Part shown: one piece after another, positions 44,271 to 53,217 of the stretch
Numbering within the stretch: position 1 is the first letter of the stretch
Layout of the letters: each line of letters opens with the position of its first letter
NCBI GenBank assembly: GCA_052116865.1
Contig: JBQKKG010000006.1
Location: 1 to 64,000, forward strand
Reading direction: 5' to 3'
Source of the DNA: CAUPWF01 sp963515125
GTDB taxonomy: Bacteria > Bacillota > Clostridia > Lachnospirales > Lachnospiraceae
Length of the DNA: 64,000 nucleotides
Notes under the pieces: generated by a model
Told to the model about the DNA's origin: nothing
Databases searched by the model: none
The model's input: the letters and a program-made list of their open reading frames with translations, nothing else
Translations under genes and position numbers: made by a program

Positions 44271-45280
44271 TGCTTTAAAACCTTTCTTTTTAAACGAATA
44301 AAAGTAAGAATGATAAGTAAGCTTTTAACCTTTTGTTTTTTAATAAAATAGTAAATCAGATGATAGGTTGCGGAATGGTACGTAACATAAGGGAGTGTTT
44401 CTAAAAAAAGACTATTATTTAATAAGGCACATATATTTTCCACTTTTTCTTGATAACATAGATCGTCGATATTTATAAAATCAATCATAGATGTTAAGCA
44501 GGAATTATAACAATTGTTTAGGAGCTGACATTTGCAATTACCGTGATACAAATAAAATTGTTTTAAAAAATCTTTCTTTAGAAGATAGTAATCAATTATT
44601 AATTCCAATATATTCTTGTGGTATTGATGTGTAAGTGAAGTACTTGTATTATGATGAAAATAATGATATAAGGGTTCATTAATCAGTGTAATAGATGGAA
44701 CTTCTAAATAAAGTTGCATCATAAAAATAGTATCCTCATGTAAGGCAATGTCTTCTGGGAACCATATATGTTTTACTAGATCTCTATAGATAAGTTTATT
44801 CCAACAAGTACCAAAAATTAAGGATAAGGAAGGACTATTCATGTAACTTTTTATAAAATGAATCATTGGTTGGCGATTGTATAGTTGTAGATGTATGCTA
44901 TGCGTTTGTACTAGATTTTCATAATTATCAAAGTAGGAGGCGCAGGATATTAAGGTGTTATTTTTTTGTAATCCAAGAAGCAGAGTTTCACAGCAAGTTG
45001 GTTCAAGCCAATCATCAGAATCTAAGAAGAATATATAAGTGCCTTTTGCTATGGTAAGTCCAATATTTCTAGAATGTGAGACACCTTGATTTTTACCTAT
45101 ACATATTTTAATTCGATTGTCTTGTTGAGCAAATGATTTACAGATAGAAGGGGAATTATCAGTGGAACCATCATCAATCAATAGGATTTCAATATTACTA
45201 TATGTTTGAGCAATCACGGAAGAGATGCAACGTGAAAGATAGCGCTCACAATTATAGATTGGTATAATTATACTAATCAT
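44267..45280 (-). CDS. Glycosyltransferase family 2 (1)
   Basis: This 337-residue GT-A enzyme contains ISIIIPIYNCERYLSRCISSVIAQTY, LLIDDGSTDNSP, NQGVSHSRNIGL and FLDSDDWLEP. The C-terminal 200 residues are helical, Tyr/Leu-rich and poorly conserved. It starts one base from the pyruvyl transferase stop and overlaps the flippase start. Confidence 0.92.
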   Translation of the reverse strand: MISIIIPIYNCERYLSRCISSVIAQTYSNIEILLIDDGSTDNSPSICKSFAQQDNRIKICIGKNQGVSHSRNIGLTIAKGTYIFFLDSDDWLEPTCCETLLLGLQKNNTLISCASYFDNYENLVQTHSIHLQLYNRQPMIHFIKSYMNSPSLSLIFGTCWNKLIYRDLVKHIWFPEDIALHEDTIFMMQLYLEVPSITLINEPLYHYFHHNTSTSLTHQYHKNILELIIDYYLLKKDFLKQFYLYHGNCKCQLLNNCYNSCLTSMIDFINIDDLCYQEKVENICALLNNSLFLETLPYVTYHSATYHLIYYFIKKQKVKSLLIILTFIRLKRKVLKQ

Positions 45281-45281
45281 G

Positions 45282-46370
45282 TCATATCCTTTCTTTTTTC
45301 AAAGAATTATCTATAAAATCATAGGATTGCTTTATTTGCTCTTGGAGTAGTTTGTTGCAAGTTTGGTAATCGATATGTTGAACGTGCATGGAGGGGGTAA
45401 ATTCATTGCAAATTCGATTATCTAAGTGTAGTGTTGTTAATAAATGAGTCACTCTACTGCCACTTATATTATGTGGAACTGTATAAAAATTTTTTTGAAA
45501 TTTAATAGCAAAGGCGGTGCCATGAAAGGAATCAGTTACGACATAGGAGGCACCTTCCATTAGTCCTAAAAATTTGTCTGGTGAAACATGAGATAAAACC
45601 TTATGCTTATATTTTTTTAAAAAAGAAATTCCCCCAGATAATATTTCAATGATATCTAAACCATACTTATCGGCTACAAAACGGGCAATACGGTATGTTG
45701 CAAAATATCCATTTAAGCTATATAAAAGCACATAATTTTTATATCTTGTTTTTTGGGCAACAGTTTGCCATTGAGAGTCCGTTAATAGTAAGGTAGGATC
45801 TAAGACTACTTCAGGTTTCCGATTTGTTATTTTATAAAGAAGTTCGCTAGCACTAGACTCACGCACAGAAAGATAATCTATATTTGTTAAGCCGTACTTA
45901 AATAAAGAGCACTCGTTATCTGTCAATGAATCTTTTCCAATACTAGGAGCATACGCCATGATTTTAGTTCTTGTTTTTTTTGTAATATTTCCAAAGTAAG
46001 TATTATCGTAACCTTTTGTAATATCAAAACACCAAATTTGGTCACTGCCTAATATGATAAAATCACAATCTAATGCAATATCATTAGAATCATAATAAGT
46101 GTTAGGGGTTAAATGTAAGTGTAACTTAGAAAAATTTTTAAAATTATTATATTTAATATACTTAGCAGGTATATTTAACAAACTGGATAGAAAAGTTCGT
46201 ATAGACGTTAATTGAAAATATCGATAAGATTCTAAAAGAGATGTAGGTCTATAATCAAGAATTTCTACAGTACTAAAATAGTTAGAAAAAATAGTTTGCA
46301 TAGCATATGTTTGAAGAAGAGCCCCATAATTAGGGGCACAGTGAAACGTTATAATAATAGCATGATTCAT
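45282..46370 (-). CDS. Polysaccharide pyruvyl transferase family protein
   Basis: This 362-residue protein starts at ATG 46370 (AGAGG 8 bases upstream; ATG 46379 is too close). It has IITFHCAPNYGALLQTYAMQ, DFIILGSDQIWCFD, YAPSIGKDSL, SVRESSASELL, VVLDPTLLL and YVVTDSFHGTAFAIKF, the family hallmark. It would add a pyruvate ketal to a sugar, making the polymer acidic. Neighbouring iron-sulfur and GT2 genes form the usual module. Confidence 0.92.
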   Translation of the reverse strand: MNHAIIITFHCAPNYGALLQTYAMQTIFSNYFSTVEILDYRPTSLLESYRYFQLTSIRTFLSSLLNIPAKYIKYNNFKNFSKLHLHLTPNTYYDSNDIALDCDFIILGSDQIWCFDITKGYDNTYFGNITKKTRTKIMAYAPSIGKDSLTDNECSLFKYGLTNIDYLSVRESSASELLYKITNRKPEVVLDPTLLLTDSQWQTVAQKTRYKNYVLLYSLNGYFATYRIARFVADKYGLDIIEILSGGISFLKKYKHKVLSHVSPDKFLGLMEGASYVVTDSFHGTAFAIKFQKNFYTVPHNISGSRVTHLLTTLHLDNRICNEFTPSMHVQHIDYQTCNKLLQEQIKQSYDFIDNSLKKERI

Positions 46371-46387
46371 GGCATACACCTCTGTAA

Positions 46388-47332
46388 TTATTTAATAAAA
46401 AAACAAGTTTTATAAATCAAATATTTCCATTTCCAAGGTCCAAGATACGGATTTGATTTTATTTCGGGATAAGAAAGACAAAGTTTTTCTTTAAGTTCGT
46501 TTCTGAGTATTTTTTCTTTAGGTAAATATTTTTTGGCAATTCTATAATAACTAAATAGAGCTTGATAATAAAACGCTTTTGATTTTTCATATAAAACCTT
46601 TTCAGAGGCAGATTTAAAAAATTGATTCCGTTCTTCAAACGCTGTGATTGCATCATATATATTCTGAGGTCTAATAGGGCTACTCATAATGCTTGTTTTT
46701 CTATTTTGTAAATAATTGTATTTGCATATGTCAAAGCGAACAAAAATATGTGAATAATATAAAGCCTTATAGGTGAAATATGCATCTTCATGCAGTCGTT
46801 TGCTTGGAAACGGAATTTGTTTTACTATTTCTTTACGATATAATTTATTACAAACATTTCCCTTTATATCAATGGTTCTATCAAGAAAAGAGGAAGTTGC
46901 CTCAAAAGGTGTTAATACATTTGTTTGAAAACTTTGCTTTTCGATAATGGAATTATCATATATATAACGCATGCTAATTTCAGCTACATCTGCATGATAA
47001 AGTTGTGCAATAGTAACGAGGGTTTCATACATATCTTCATCAATCCAGTCATCACTATCTACAAAACCAATATATTCGCCGGTTGCTAAAGAAACACCAG
47101 AATTTCTCGCATCAGATAATCCTGAATTCTTTTGGTGAATAACGATTATACGAGAATCCTTCTTTGCATATATGTTGCATAAGGAGGGGCAATGGTCATT
47201 ACTACCATCATCTACTAAAATAACTTCTATATTTTGATAAGTTTGCTTTAAAATACTAGTAATACATTTTTCCAAGTAAACTTCTACGTTATAGATTGGG
47301 ACTACAATACTAATTAAGGGTGTATTTTCCAT
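46388..47332 (-). CDS. Glycosyltransferase family 2 (2)
   Basis: This 314-residue GT-A enzyme starts at ATG 47332 (AAAGG 7 bases upstream; the ATG at 47350 lacks a site). Motifs: ISIVVPIYNVEVYLEKCITSILKQTY, ILVDDGSNDHCPS, NSGLSDARNSGVSLATGEYIGFVDSDDWIDE. It is the promoter-proximal gene of the minus-strand block. Confidence 0.93.
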   Translation of the reverse strand: MENTPLISIVVPIYNVEVYLEKCITSILKQTYQNIEVILVDDGSNDHCPSLCNIYAKKDSRIIVIHQKNSGLSDARNSGVSLATGEYIGFVDSDDWIDEDMYETLVTIAQLYHADVAEISMRYIYDNSIIEKQSFQTNVLTPFEATSSFLDRTIDIKGNVCNKLYRKEIVKQIPFPSKRLHEDAYFTYKALYYSHIFVRFDICKYNYLQNRKTSIMSSPIRPQNIYDAITAFEERNQFFKSASEKVLYEKSKAFYYQALFSYYRIAKKYLPKEKILRNELKEKLCLSYPEIKSNPYLGPWKWKYLIYKTCFFIK

Positions 47333-47376
47333 CTGCTCACCTTTTAACATTCTAAATTTAATTTATAGGCACACAA

Positions 47377-47409
47377 GGATGTTAACCTAGTTCATCTAGG
47401 TTAACATCC
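47377..47409. terminator. Perfect 14-bp hairpin between minus-strand genes
   Basis: GGATGTTAACCTAG (47377-47390) pairs perfectly with CTAGGTTAACATCC (47396-47409) around a 5-nt loop. It lies downstream of the minus-strand small membrane-protein gene (ends 47425) and upstream of the GT2 block. No long T run follows on the minus strand (CTTGTGTGCC), so it may be a weak terminator or RNA-stability element. Confidence 0.75.
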
Positions 47410-47424
47410 TCCATATAATCAATT

Positions 47425-47751
47425 TTATAAACTTTTTCGCCTGCAGTGGTGGAAAATCTTCCAACAAATACTCCAACAGATTGCTAGCATTATGCCTATA
47501 CCAATACTAAGAATAGTATATCTTCTAGTAAAACTTAGACAATTCATACTTGTAATTAATGCTGGCATTGTATAGATACCCTTAAAGAAATATAGTCCTG
47601 TAATCATAGTCAGATATATGAACATATCGTAAATGAAAGAAGTGTAAAGAATATTTTTAACATCATGGCGTGTAATAAACATACTTATATAGGTAGCAAC
47701 CAATCCAGGAACAAATATGATTAAAAAAAATCTCAGAAAATCCAAAATCAT
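47425..47751 (-). CDS. Small membrane protein of unknown function
   Basis: This 108-residue product starts at ATG 47751 (GGAGGAA directly upstream; TTG 47745 is an alternative with better spacing). It is very hydrophobic, with about three spans (LRFFLIIFVPGLVATYISMFI, FIYDMFIYLTMITGLYFF, TILSIGIGIMLAICWSIC) and a basic C-terminus. No family is recognised. It precedes the minus-strand capsule block but is separated from it by a hairpin. Confidence 0.65.
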   Translation of the reverse strand: MILDFLRFFLIIFVPGLVATYISMFITRHDVKNILYTSFIYDMFIYLTMITGLYFFKGIYTMPALITSMNCLSFTRRYTILSIGIGIMLAICWSICWKIFHHCRRKSL

Positions 47752-47888
47752 TTCCTCCAATCTTATATTATTTAGATATATTTTAATATATGTATTGTAA
47801 CAGAAGATGTTCATATTTAAAAAGAATAGTGATGAAGTCACCAGTATTGCTCATATATTGAAATAAATGCTTAAAGGAAAAAAGAAAA

Positions 47889-48941
47889 ATGGATAACGAT
47901 ATATTTCAAGATAAGATTTTGTTAATTACGGGAGGAACAGGGTCATTTGGGAATGCAGTATTAAATAGATTTTTGGATACAAATATAAGTGAAATTCGAA
48001 TATTTTCACGCGATGAAAAGAAACAAGATGATATGAGGCATGAATATCAAAAACAATATCCCAATCTAAGCGAAAAAATCAAATTCTATATTGGTGATGT
48101 AAGAGATATTCATTCTGTAACAAATGCCATACATGGAGTGGATTATATATTCAATGCTGCAGCATTGAAGCAAGTGCCGTCCTGTGAATTTTTCCCACTT
48201 GAAGCAGTTAAGACCAATGTATTAGGAACTGAAAATGTAATAACTGCAGCAATTGATGAGGGAGTAAAAAAGGTAATTTGTTTATCTACAGATAAAGCAG
48301 CATATCCCGTAAATGCCATGGGTACATCTAAGGCAATGATGGAAAAGGTATTTGTAGCAAAATCAAGAACTGTAGCAGAAAGTCGTACCTTGATATGCGG
48401 AACTAGATATGGAAATGTCCTTTGTTCTAGAGGATCTGTAATACCGTTATTTATAGAGCAGATAAAATCAGATCAACCTCTAACAATTACAGAGCCAACT
48501 ATGACCCGATTTATAATGAGTCTGGAGGAGGCTGTGGAGTTAGTTTTATTTGCATTTCATAATGCAAAAGCAGGTGATATTTTAGTGCAGAAGGCATCTG
48601 CATGTACACTAGAAGTGCTAGCAAAAGCTGTTATGGAATTGTTTCATGTTGATAGTCAAATAAAAGTCATTGGCATTCGTCATGGAGAAAAAATGTATGA
48701 AACATTATTAACAAATGAAGAATGTGCTTGCGCTATTGATATGGGGACATTTTACCGAGTGCCCGCTGACAAACGCAATTTGAATTATGATAAATATTTT
48801 AAAGAAGGCAATGAAAAAAGAAAACATTTAAGCGAGTTTAATTCTAATAACACCAAATTATTATCAGTAGATCAAGTGAAGGATAAACTATTAAAGCTGC
48901 CATATATAAAAAACGAATTAGATAGTTGGAGGAACGATTAA
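47889..48941 (+). CDS. capE: UDP-GlcNAc 4,6-dehydratase/5-epimerase (CapE/FnlA)
   Basis: This 350-residue SDR enzyme catalyses the first step from UDP-GlcNAc to UDP-N-acetyl-L-fucosamine. The nucleotide loop ITGGTGSFGNAVL, FSRDEKKQDDMRHEY, NAAALKQVPSCEFFPLEAVKTNVLG, the intact active site STDKAAYPVNAMGTSK, YGNVLCSRGSVIPLF and RHGEKMYETLL are characteristic. Two partner genes follow directly, one base after the stop and then with a 4-base overlap, forming capEFG (fnlABC). AAAGGA lies upstream of the ATG. Confidence 0.93.
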   Translation: MDNDIFQDKILLITGGTGSFGNAVLNRFLDTNISEIRIFSRDEKKQDDMRHEYQKQYPNLSEKIKFYIGDVRDIHSVTNAIHGVDYIFNAAALKQVPSCEFFPLEAVKTNVLGTENVITAAIDEGVKKVICLSTDKAAYPVNAMGTSKAMMEKVFVAKSRTVAESRTLICGTRYGNVLCSRGSVIPLFIEQIKSDQPLTITEPTMTRFIMSLEEAVELVLFAFHNAKAGDILVQKASACTLEVLAKAVMELFHVDSQIKVIGIRHGEKMYETLLTNEECACAIDMGTFYRVPADKRNLNYDKYFKEGNEKRKHLSEFNSNNTKLLSVDQVKDKLLKLPYIKNELDSWRND

Positions 48942-50063
48942 ATGAAAATATTAGTAACTGGTTCCAAGGGATTCATTGGTAAAAATCTAGTTTCTTATTT
49001 GAAAACTTGTGGATATGAGGGGATACTTGAATATGATGCAAAGGGTGATGATAAGGTACTAGAAAAGTATTGTAAAAATTGTAACTTTATTTTTCATTTG
49101 GCAGGGGTTAATCGCCCTGAAAAAGAGAGTGAGTTCATGGAAGGAAATTATGATTTTACAAATAAATTGTTACAATACTTAAAAAAGTGGAATAACAAAT
49201 GTCCCATTGTATTATCATCCTCCATTCAAGCGGTAGAAAGTAATGCATATGGTAAAAGTAAAAAAGCATGTGAAGAATTGTTATTTGCATATGAAACAGA
49301 AGAACATGCAAATGTGATCGTGTTTCGTCTTCCCAATATTTTCGGAAAGTGGTGTAAACCGAATTACAATTCAGTGATAGCAACTTTTTGTTATAATATT
49401 AGTCGAGATTTGCCTATTTCTATTCTCAAAAAAGAGCAATGTTTGCATATAGCTTATATTGATGATGTGGTCGAAAATCTAGTAGATGTATTAGAAGGCA
49501 GAGCAATTAGAAGTACAGACCAATTTTATCATCTATCAATAGAATATCAGATTACAGTAGGAGAGATTGCAGAAACGTTTTATAAATTCAGGCAATTTCG
49601 AAATGATTTAGAAATACCAAATATTGCAGATTCACTAGAAAGAAAATTATATAGTACGTATCAAAGTTATTTACCAGAAAGCGAATTTATCTATCCACTT
49701 AAAACAAACGTGGATAAAAGAGGAAGTTTTACTGAAATAATAAAATCAAATTATAGTGGGCAATATTCAATTAATATTGCAAAGCCCAATATTACAAAAG
49801 GAAATCATTGGCATAAAACAAAGTGTGAAAAATTTATTGTAGTGAGTGGAACTGGTCTAATTCAGTTACAACAAGTAGGAGAAGAACAAATATGCAATTT
49901 CTATGTGAGTGGTGAAAAGCTTGAGGTGATAGAAATTCCACCAGGATATATTCATAATATTGTTAATATTGGCAATTCGGATTTAATTACACTTATTTGG
50001 TGTAGTGAATGCTTTGACGAGAATCACCCAGACACATATTTCCAGGAGGTGGGAGCAATTTGA
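48942..50063 (+). CDS. capF: Bifunctional epimerase/reductase with cupin domain (CapF/FnlB)
   Basis: This 373-residue protein has an SDR domain at 1-245 (VTGSKGFIGKNLV, HLAGVNRPEKESEF, LSSSIQAVESNAYGKSKKACEE) and a C-terminal cupin at 260-370 (DKRGSFTEIIKS, NITKGNHWHKTKCEKFIVVSG, EIPPGYIHNIVNIG) that binds metal through the His residues. In Staphylococcus aureus CapF the cupin epimerises and the SDR reduces the CapE product. It starts directly after the capE stop. Confidence 0.94.
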   Translation: MKILVTGSKGFIGKNLVSYLKTCGYEGILEYDAKGDDKVLEKYCKNCNFIFHLAGVNRPEKESEFMEGNYDFTNKLLQYLKKWNNKCPIVLSSSIQAVESNAYGKSKKACEELLFAYETEEHANVIVFRLPNIFGKWCKPNYNSVIATFCYNISRDLPISILKKEQCLHIAYIDDVVENLVDVLEGRAIRSTDQFYHLSIEYQITVGEIAETFYKFRQFRNDLEIPNIADSLERKLYSTYQSYLPESEFIYPLKTNVDKRGSFTEIIKSNYSGQYSINIAKPNITKGNHWHKTKCEKFIVVSGTGLIQLQQVGEEQICNFYVSGEKLEVIEIPPGYIHNIVNIGNSDLITLIWCSECFDENHPDTYFQEVGAI

Positions 50064-51187
50064 AGAAGTTAAAAGTGATGACAATATTAGGAACAAGGCC
50101 AGAGATTATACGTTTATCTGAGGTGATTAAAAAAAGTGATAAATATTTTCAACATATTTTGGTCCATACCGGTCAAAATTGGGATTATAATATGAATCAA
50201 ATTTTTTTTAAAGATTTAGAGTTGAGAGAACCGGATATATATTTAAATGCTGTAGGAAATGATCTTGGGGAAACAATAGGGAATATCATTTCAAAAAGTT
50301 ATAAAATAATGAAAGAGGTTAATCCAGATGCATTATTAATTCTTGGAGATACAAACTCTGCACTTTCGTCTATAGCAGCAAAACGTTTAAAAATACCAAT
50401 TTTTCATATGGAAGCAGGAAACCGATGTTTTGATGAAAATCTACCGGAAGAAACAAATCGTAGAATTGTAGACCATATTGCCGACGTTAATCTATGCTAT
50501 AGTCAACAGGCACGCTTGTATTTGTATAATGAAGGAATCGTAAAAGAACGAACTTTTGTGACGGGTTCCCCTATGGCAGAAGTGTTAGAAGCAAATCTGG
50601 AAAAAATTCAGAAAAGTAAGATATTAACAAGACTCGAATTGGAACACAAAAAATATATATTATTATCTGCGCATCGTGAAGATAACATTGAAAATATAGA
50701 TAAATTTACTTGCTTTGTAAATACAGTTAATGTATTGGCAGAAACATATAACTTTCCAATTATATATAGTACACACCCTAGAAGTGCAAAAAGAATTAGA
50801 GAATTGGGTATTAAATTTCATGAAAATCTCCGTTGTTTAGAACCATTTTCGTTTTCTGATTATAATCACTTACAGTTACATGCTTTTTGTGTTCTTTCAG
50901 ATAGTGGAACTCTTCCAGAAGAAGCAAGTTATTTTAAGAAGATCCCCACCGTTTGCATAAGGACAAGTACGGAGAGACCAGAAGCACTTGAAAAGGGGAA
51001 TTTTATATTAGGAGGTATATCAGCAGAGCAAGTCCTACAGTCTATTGAAGTTGCAGTTAGTATGAATAATAAGGGAGAAATAGGTATGGAGGTTCCGGAC
51101 TATACAGATAAAAATGTTAGTATGAAAGTAATAAAGTTTATACAAAGTTATACTCAGATAGTAAATGAGATGGTATGGAGAAAATAA
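50060..51187 (+). CDS. capG: UDP-N-acetyl-L-talosamine/UDP-GlcNAc-type 2-epimerase (CapG/FnlC)
   Basis: This 375-residue GT-B-fold 2-epimerase has TILGTRPEIIRLSEVI, HTGQNWDYNMNQIFF, ILGDTNSALSSIAAKRL, FHMEAGNRCFDENLPEETNRRIVDHIAD, LSAHREDNI and SDSGTLPEEASYF. Given capE and capF, it should make UDP-L-FucNAc by C2 epimerisation rather than act as WecB. It begins with TTG at 50060 in a 4-base overlap with capF (TTGA). Confidence 0.93.
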   Translation: MKKLKVMTILGTRPEIIRLSEVIKKSDKYFQHILVHTGQNWDYNMNQIFFKDLELREPDIYLNAVGNDLGETIGNIISKSYKIMKEVNPDALLILGDTNSALSSIAAKRLKIPIFHMEAGNRCFDENLPEETNRRIVDHIADVNLCYSQQARLYLYNEGIVKERTFVTGSPMAEVLEANLEKIQKSKILTRLELEHKKYILLSAHREDNIENIDKFTCFVNTVNVLAETYNFPIIYSTHPRSAKRIRELGIKFHENLRCLEPFSFSDYNHLQLHAFCVLSDSGTLPEEASYFKKIPTVCIRTSTERPEALEKGNFILGGISAEQVLQSIEVAVSMNNKGEIGMEVPDYTDKNVSMKVIKFIQSYTQIVNEMVWRK

Positions 51188-51203
51188 ATATAGAGGAAAA
51201 GTA

Positions 51204-51235
51204 AAGCCGAATTGTATAACAGTACAGTTCGGCTT
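51204..51235. terminator. Probable bidirectional terminator after capEFG
   Basis: AAGCCGAATTGT (51204-51215) pairs with ACAGTTCGGCTT (51224-51235, one T-G) around an 8-nt loop. It lies between convergent capG and the minus-strand gene ending at 51260. On the minus strand the stem is followed by TACTTTTCC; on plus the T run is weak. Confidence 0.78.
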
Positions 51236-51259
51236 ATCTAAAATATAAAGATTAATGCA

Positions 51260-51499
51260 CTATTTTATTGACTGAGTTTGCTGCATCAATTCAGAGTATG
51301 CAGCGATATCACTCGCATTCAGTTTCAAATTAGATGACATTCTTTCTCCATCAGGAGCTTTTATTTCAATCGTTATAATGGTCCCCTCAGATAATCCCTT
51401 TTTATGAATAGCATTTAAAAATGATGGGAATTTTGGATGATCGTTTACAAATCGTTTTTTTAGACCTTGAAGTTTCAAAATTATAGCAGGATTTATCAT
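51260..51499 (-). CDS. Conserved small hypothetical protein (79 aa)
   Basis: The product begins MINPAIILKLQGLKKRF and contains HPKFPSFLNAIHKKGLSEGTIITIEIKAPDGE. It resembles short clostridial proteins I have seen with an NHPKF...EGTII pattern, whose function is unknown. It is soluble and well formed, and has a GAAGGAAAAC site before the ATG on the minus strand. It is convergent with capG. Confidence 0.75.
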   Translation of the reverse strand: MINPAIILKLQGLKKRFVNDHPKFPSFLNAIHKKGLSEGTIITIEIKAPDGERMSSNLKLNASDIAAYSELMQQTQSIK

Positions 51500-51659
51500 A
51501 TGTGTTTTCCTTCTTTCTATGATTAATTTAGCAAATAATAGTTTAGCAAGAAAAGGTAGAATTGTAAATGAAATGTCTAGAAATTCTGCAAAGGTTGCAA
51601 ATATTGGCTTTATGGGCTAAGATATAAGATAATAGGGTAAAATAATAGGGAGGAATAAA

Positions 51660-52439
51660 ATGGAAGCAATAAGAGCTAAAAAAGGATTGACTGCAAACTC
51701 CATCAAAACACTAGCAATTATTGCGATGCTAATCGATCATATTGCATGGGCATTTGTTCCAACAGACTCTTTATTAGGAATAGTGATGCATTTAATTGGC
51801 CGTATTACGGCACCTATTATGTGTTATTTTATTGCGGAAGGTTATTATTATACGCGTGATGTAAAAAAATATGCATTTCGATTATTTATGTTTGCAGTTA
51901 TTTCTTACTTGCCATTTATATATTTCGAAACGGGTGCGTTACCCACAATAACAACCATGTTCATGTTTAATATGATATTCACCTTGTGGTTAGGTTTAAT
52001 TGCGCTTTGGATCCAGGACAGGGAAAAAGTAAAGATTTTTCGTATCTGCTTGCTTATAGTAATCTGTATGATTGCAACATTAGGGGATTGGTTATTTTTT
52101 GCAATTTGGTTTATTCTCGCATTTGGTATGCATAGAGGGAATTTCAAAAAGCAAATCCTTTGGTTTTGTATTGCTACTGGAGTGATGATTGGGATGTTTG
52201 CAATTCCTTACCTAATAGTTGTGATATCAAGTAACAGTGGTATGGTGTCGGAGATGCAAGTTCCTACTTTCTTGGAATTTTTTGGTCAGATAGGCATTCA
52301 GATAGGGGTATTACTAGCATTACCGTTATTGGCAACTTATAATGGAAAACGCGGAGGTGGACCTTATAGTAAGTGGTTGTTTTACATATTTTATCCAGCA
52401 CATTTGGTAATACTTGGTTTGATTAAGTGGGGGATTTAA
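51660..52439 (+). CDS. TraX family membrane protein
   Basis: This 259-residue integral membrane protein starts with LTANSIKTLAIIAMLIDHIAWAFVP, the hallmark of the TraX/acyltransferase-like family, and then has about seven hydrophobic spans (HLIGRITAPIMCYFIAEGYYYTRDVKKYA follows). F-plasmid TraX acetylates pilin; chromosomal clostridial members have no proven role. GGGAGGAA precedes the ATG. No conjugation genes are nearby, so plasmid origin is not implied. Confidence 0.9.
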   Translation: MEAIRAKKGLTANSIKTLAIIAMLIDHIAWAFVPTDSLLGIVMHLIGRITAPIMCYFIAEGYYYTRDVKKYAFRLFMFAVISYLPFIYFETGALPTITTMFMFNMIFTLWLGLIALWIQDREKVKIFRICLLIVICMIATLGDWLFFAIWFILAFGMHRGNFKKQILWFCIATGVMIGMFAIPYLIVVISSNSGMVSEMQVPTFLEFFGQIGIQIGVLLALPLLATYNGKRGGGPYSKWLFYIFYPAHLVILGLIKWGI

Positions 52440-52556
52440 TATAATTCATGAAGGCACTATGAATATATTAGTAAAAAAATTTCAAATAATGCATTGAAAA
52501 AATGCTTACAAAAAAATTTTTTAAATGATAAAATGAACATAGTGAAAATGAAAGGT

Positions 52557-52590
52557 GCCAGAAAAAGTGATAGTCTTTTCTGGTATTTTT
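52557..52590 (+). terminator. Rho-independent terminator upstream of the CarD-like gene
   Basis: The stem CCAGAAAAAG (52558-52567) / CTTTTCTGG (52575-52583) has a 7-nt loop and is followed by TATTTTT. It lies 118 bases after the TraX gene. A possible promoter (CTTACA 52505-52510, 18 nt, TAAAAT 52529-52534) would start transcription only about 20 bases before it, so it may instead act as an attenuator for the CarD-like gene. Confidence 0.75.
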
Positions 52591-52642
52591 ACGATGAAAT
52601 TGTGTGTACTGTAAATGTGTGGTTATAGAAAGGAGATATAGA

Positions 52643-53161
52643 ATGTTTAAAAAAGGAGATTATATAGTTCATGGGAATAATGGGGTATGTAAGGTTGTAG
52701 ATGTAGGTACCTTGGATACACGGAAGGTTTCTAACGATAGGATTTATTATACATTAAGTCCATGTTACACAAAAGGAAATACCATATTCACACCCGCAGA
52801 TAATCAAAAAGTTATCATGCGTCCTGTCATGACCAAAAGTGAAGCAATTCAGTTAATTGATGAGATCAAAGACATGGATGCTTTATGGATAGAAGCACCT
52901 AAGAAAAGAGAGATTGAATATAAAGAAGCAGTTCATAAATGTGATTGTAGAGAACTTGTAAAAGTAATCAAAGCAATATACTCTCATAAGCAGGTTCGAT
53001 TAGCAGAAGGGAAGAAAATAACCCTTGGCGATGAAAAATATTTTCGGATGGCAGAAGATAATTTATATGGAGAATTAGCTATTTCTATGGATATGGATCG
53101 GGATGCTGTGAAAGAATTTGTCATACAAAGAGTAGAAACATTAGAGGAATTATCCGAATAA
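52643..53161 (+). CDS. CarD family transcriptional regulator
   Basis: This 172-residue protein starts at ATG 52643 (AAAGGAG 7 bases upstream). The N-terminal CarD/TRCF Tudor-like RNA-polymerase interaction domain is clear: FKKGDYIVHGNNGVCKVVDVG and RIYYTLSPCYTKGNTIFTPADN. A helical C-terminal domain (about 70-172) would contact promoter DNA. Family members stabilise open promoter complexes and tune rRNA or stress transcription. Confidence 0.9.
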   Translation: MFKKGDYIVHGNNGVCKVVDVGTLDTRKVSNDRIYYTLSPCYTKGNTIFTPADNQKVIMRPVMTKSEAIQLIDEIKDMDALWIEAPKKREIEYKEAVHKCDCRELVKVIKAIYSHKQVRLAEGKKITLGDEKYFRMAEDNLYGELAISMDMDRDAVKEFVIQRVETLEELSE

Positions 53162-53171
53162 TGTCTTACGA

Positions 53172-53198
53172 CTGAATCTGATAGAATACCAGATTCAG
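53172..53198 (+). terminator. Hairpin after the CarD-like gene
   Basis: CTGAATCTG (53172-53180) pairs with CAGATTCAG (53190-53198) and is followed by CCCTTTCAACTTTCC. A second stem, TCCCACA / TGTGGGA (53211-53232), overlaps the end of the minus-strand ferredoxin gene. Both are plausible termination structures for the convergent pair. Confidence 0.65.
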
Positions 53199-53217
53199 CC
53201 CTTTCAACTTTCCCACA

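Noticed and set aside
24390..51187. Insertion sequences or integrases bounding the capsule locus
   Set aside because: No transposase or recombinase motifs or terminal repeats were seen at the block boundaries.
51660..52439. Conjugative element indicated by TraX
   Set aside because: TraX-like proteins are common on clostridial chromosomes and no other transfer gene is nearby.
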